Source of the DNA: Rhodospirillales bacterium
GTDB taxonomy: Bacteria; Pseudomonadota; Alphaproteobacteria; ATCC43930; CGMCC-115725
Assembly (NCBI GenBank): GCA_947473305.1
Contig: CANJCB010000014.1
Coordinates: forward strand, 34,128 to 98,127
DNA: 64,000 bases
Reading direction: 5' to 3'
Below, in pieces: positions 63,870-64,000 of the stretch (its first letter is position 1; the number at the start of each line of letters is the position of its first letter). Under the pieces are notes generated by a model, which did not search any database, was not told the origin of the DNA, and saw only the letters and a list, made by a program, of their open reading frames with translations. Position numbers and translations under genes: made by a program.

Positions 63870-64000
63870 ATGTCGATAGCGGCGACGGCGGGAGCTGTAG
63901 GGACTGGGACGGGTCGGCGGTTCCGATTGGGGCATTCGCGGACGGGCTGGTTGTTGATGACGCCGGCGTTGTTGTTCCTGACGTTGCTGTTCGTGGTTCC
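63870..64000 (+). CDS. ABC transporter permease, N-terminal part (cut by window edge)
   Basis: Partial: 43 complete codons before the window ends. The ATG at 63870 has AGGGGAAG upstream. After a basic, Gly/Thr-rich start (MSIAATAGAVGTGTGRRFRL) comes a membrane segment WLLMTPALLFLTLLFVV typical of the first span of PotB/sugar-type permeases. Codons here mostly end in G (GCG, ACG, GGG, TTG) rather than in C as in neighbouring genes, which hints at a different origin. Confidence 0.65.
   Translation, partial: MSIAATAGAVGTGTGRRFRLGHSRTGWLLMTPALLFLTLLFVV

Noticed and set aside
1..64000. CRISPR arrays, insertion sequences, prophage or toxin-antitoxin genes
   Set aside because: No regularly spaced direct repeats, transposase, integrase or phage proteins were seen on either strand.

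Overview
The window reads as a stretch of chromosome from a high-GC alphaproteobacterium, probably Rhodospirillales-like (by inference). The evidence is strong C/G bias at third codon positions, a SAM-II riboswitch in front of metZ (a class mostly found in alphaproteobacteria), the order S49 peptidase - small zinc-ribbon protein - glyQ - glyS - ppdK, and many solute importers and small-molecule catabolic genes. I saw no phage, plasmid, insertion sequence, CRISPR array or restriction system. One tRNA gene, tRNA-Pro(CGG), is present.

Layout. 0-9.6 kb: miscellaneous oxidoreductases and hydrolases, a degenerate M20-family peptidase homologue, and a response regulator whose partner histidine kinase is broken by a one-base frameshift. 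9.9-13.2 kb: a soluble histidine kinase, a thiolase-like protein and pyrC. 13.2-18.0 kb: a tightly overlapping four-gene operon of three glycosyltransferases and an asparagine-synthase homologue, probably for a surface glycan. 18.1-28.1 kb: housekeeping genes (ygfZ, ppdK, glyS, glyQ, an S49 peptidase interrupted by a stop codon, a TrmN-like methyltransferase, a DUF2007 protein and a polyprenyl diphosphate synthase). 28.1-34.5 kb: tRNA-Pro, a cold-shock gene, small proteins, an MFS exporter, a 375-residue orphan gene with an apparently leaderless promoter, and riboswitch-controlled metZ.

34.5-42.3 kb: a CorA-type channel, an NMT1/THI5-like ABC importer divergent from an IlvD/Edd-family dehydratase, purC and a patatin-like lipase. 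42.3-49.9 kb: a catabolic block (AhpD-like protein, FMN alpha-hydroxyacid oxidase, 2-oxoglutarate dioxygenase, small Rieske protein, orphan protein, amidohydrolase, Nramp transporter), then a two-gene polyamine operon of pyruvoyl-dependent arginine decarboxylase and agmatinase. 50.0-64.0 kb: a CocE-type hydrolase, a peptide-type binding protein, a complete TRAP transporter, an SDR, a feruloyl-CoA-synthase-like ligase, a PotD-like binding protein, a DMT transporter, a Rid-family protein, a two-subunit Rieske ring-hydroxylating oxygenase, and the start of an ABC permease cut by the window edge.

The second half looks like uptake systems next to enzymes for aromatic, hydroxy-acid and amine breakdown. 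The observations most worth following are the two disrupted genes, the M20 homologue that has lost three of five metal ligands, the leaderless Cys-, Trp- and His-free orphan, the bacterial pyruvoyl arginine decarboxylase, the Rieske/orphan/amidohydrolase unit, and the change in codon style beside a tRNA-like fragment near the right edge. All family calls were made by eye, without database searches.
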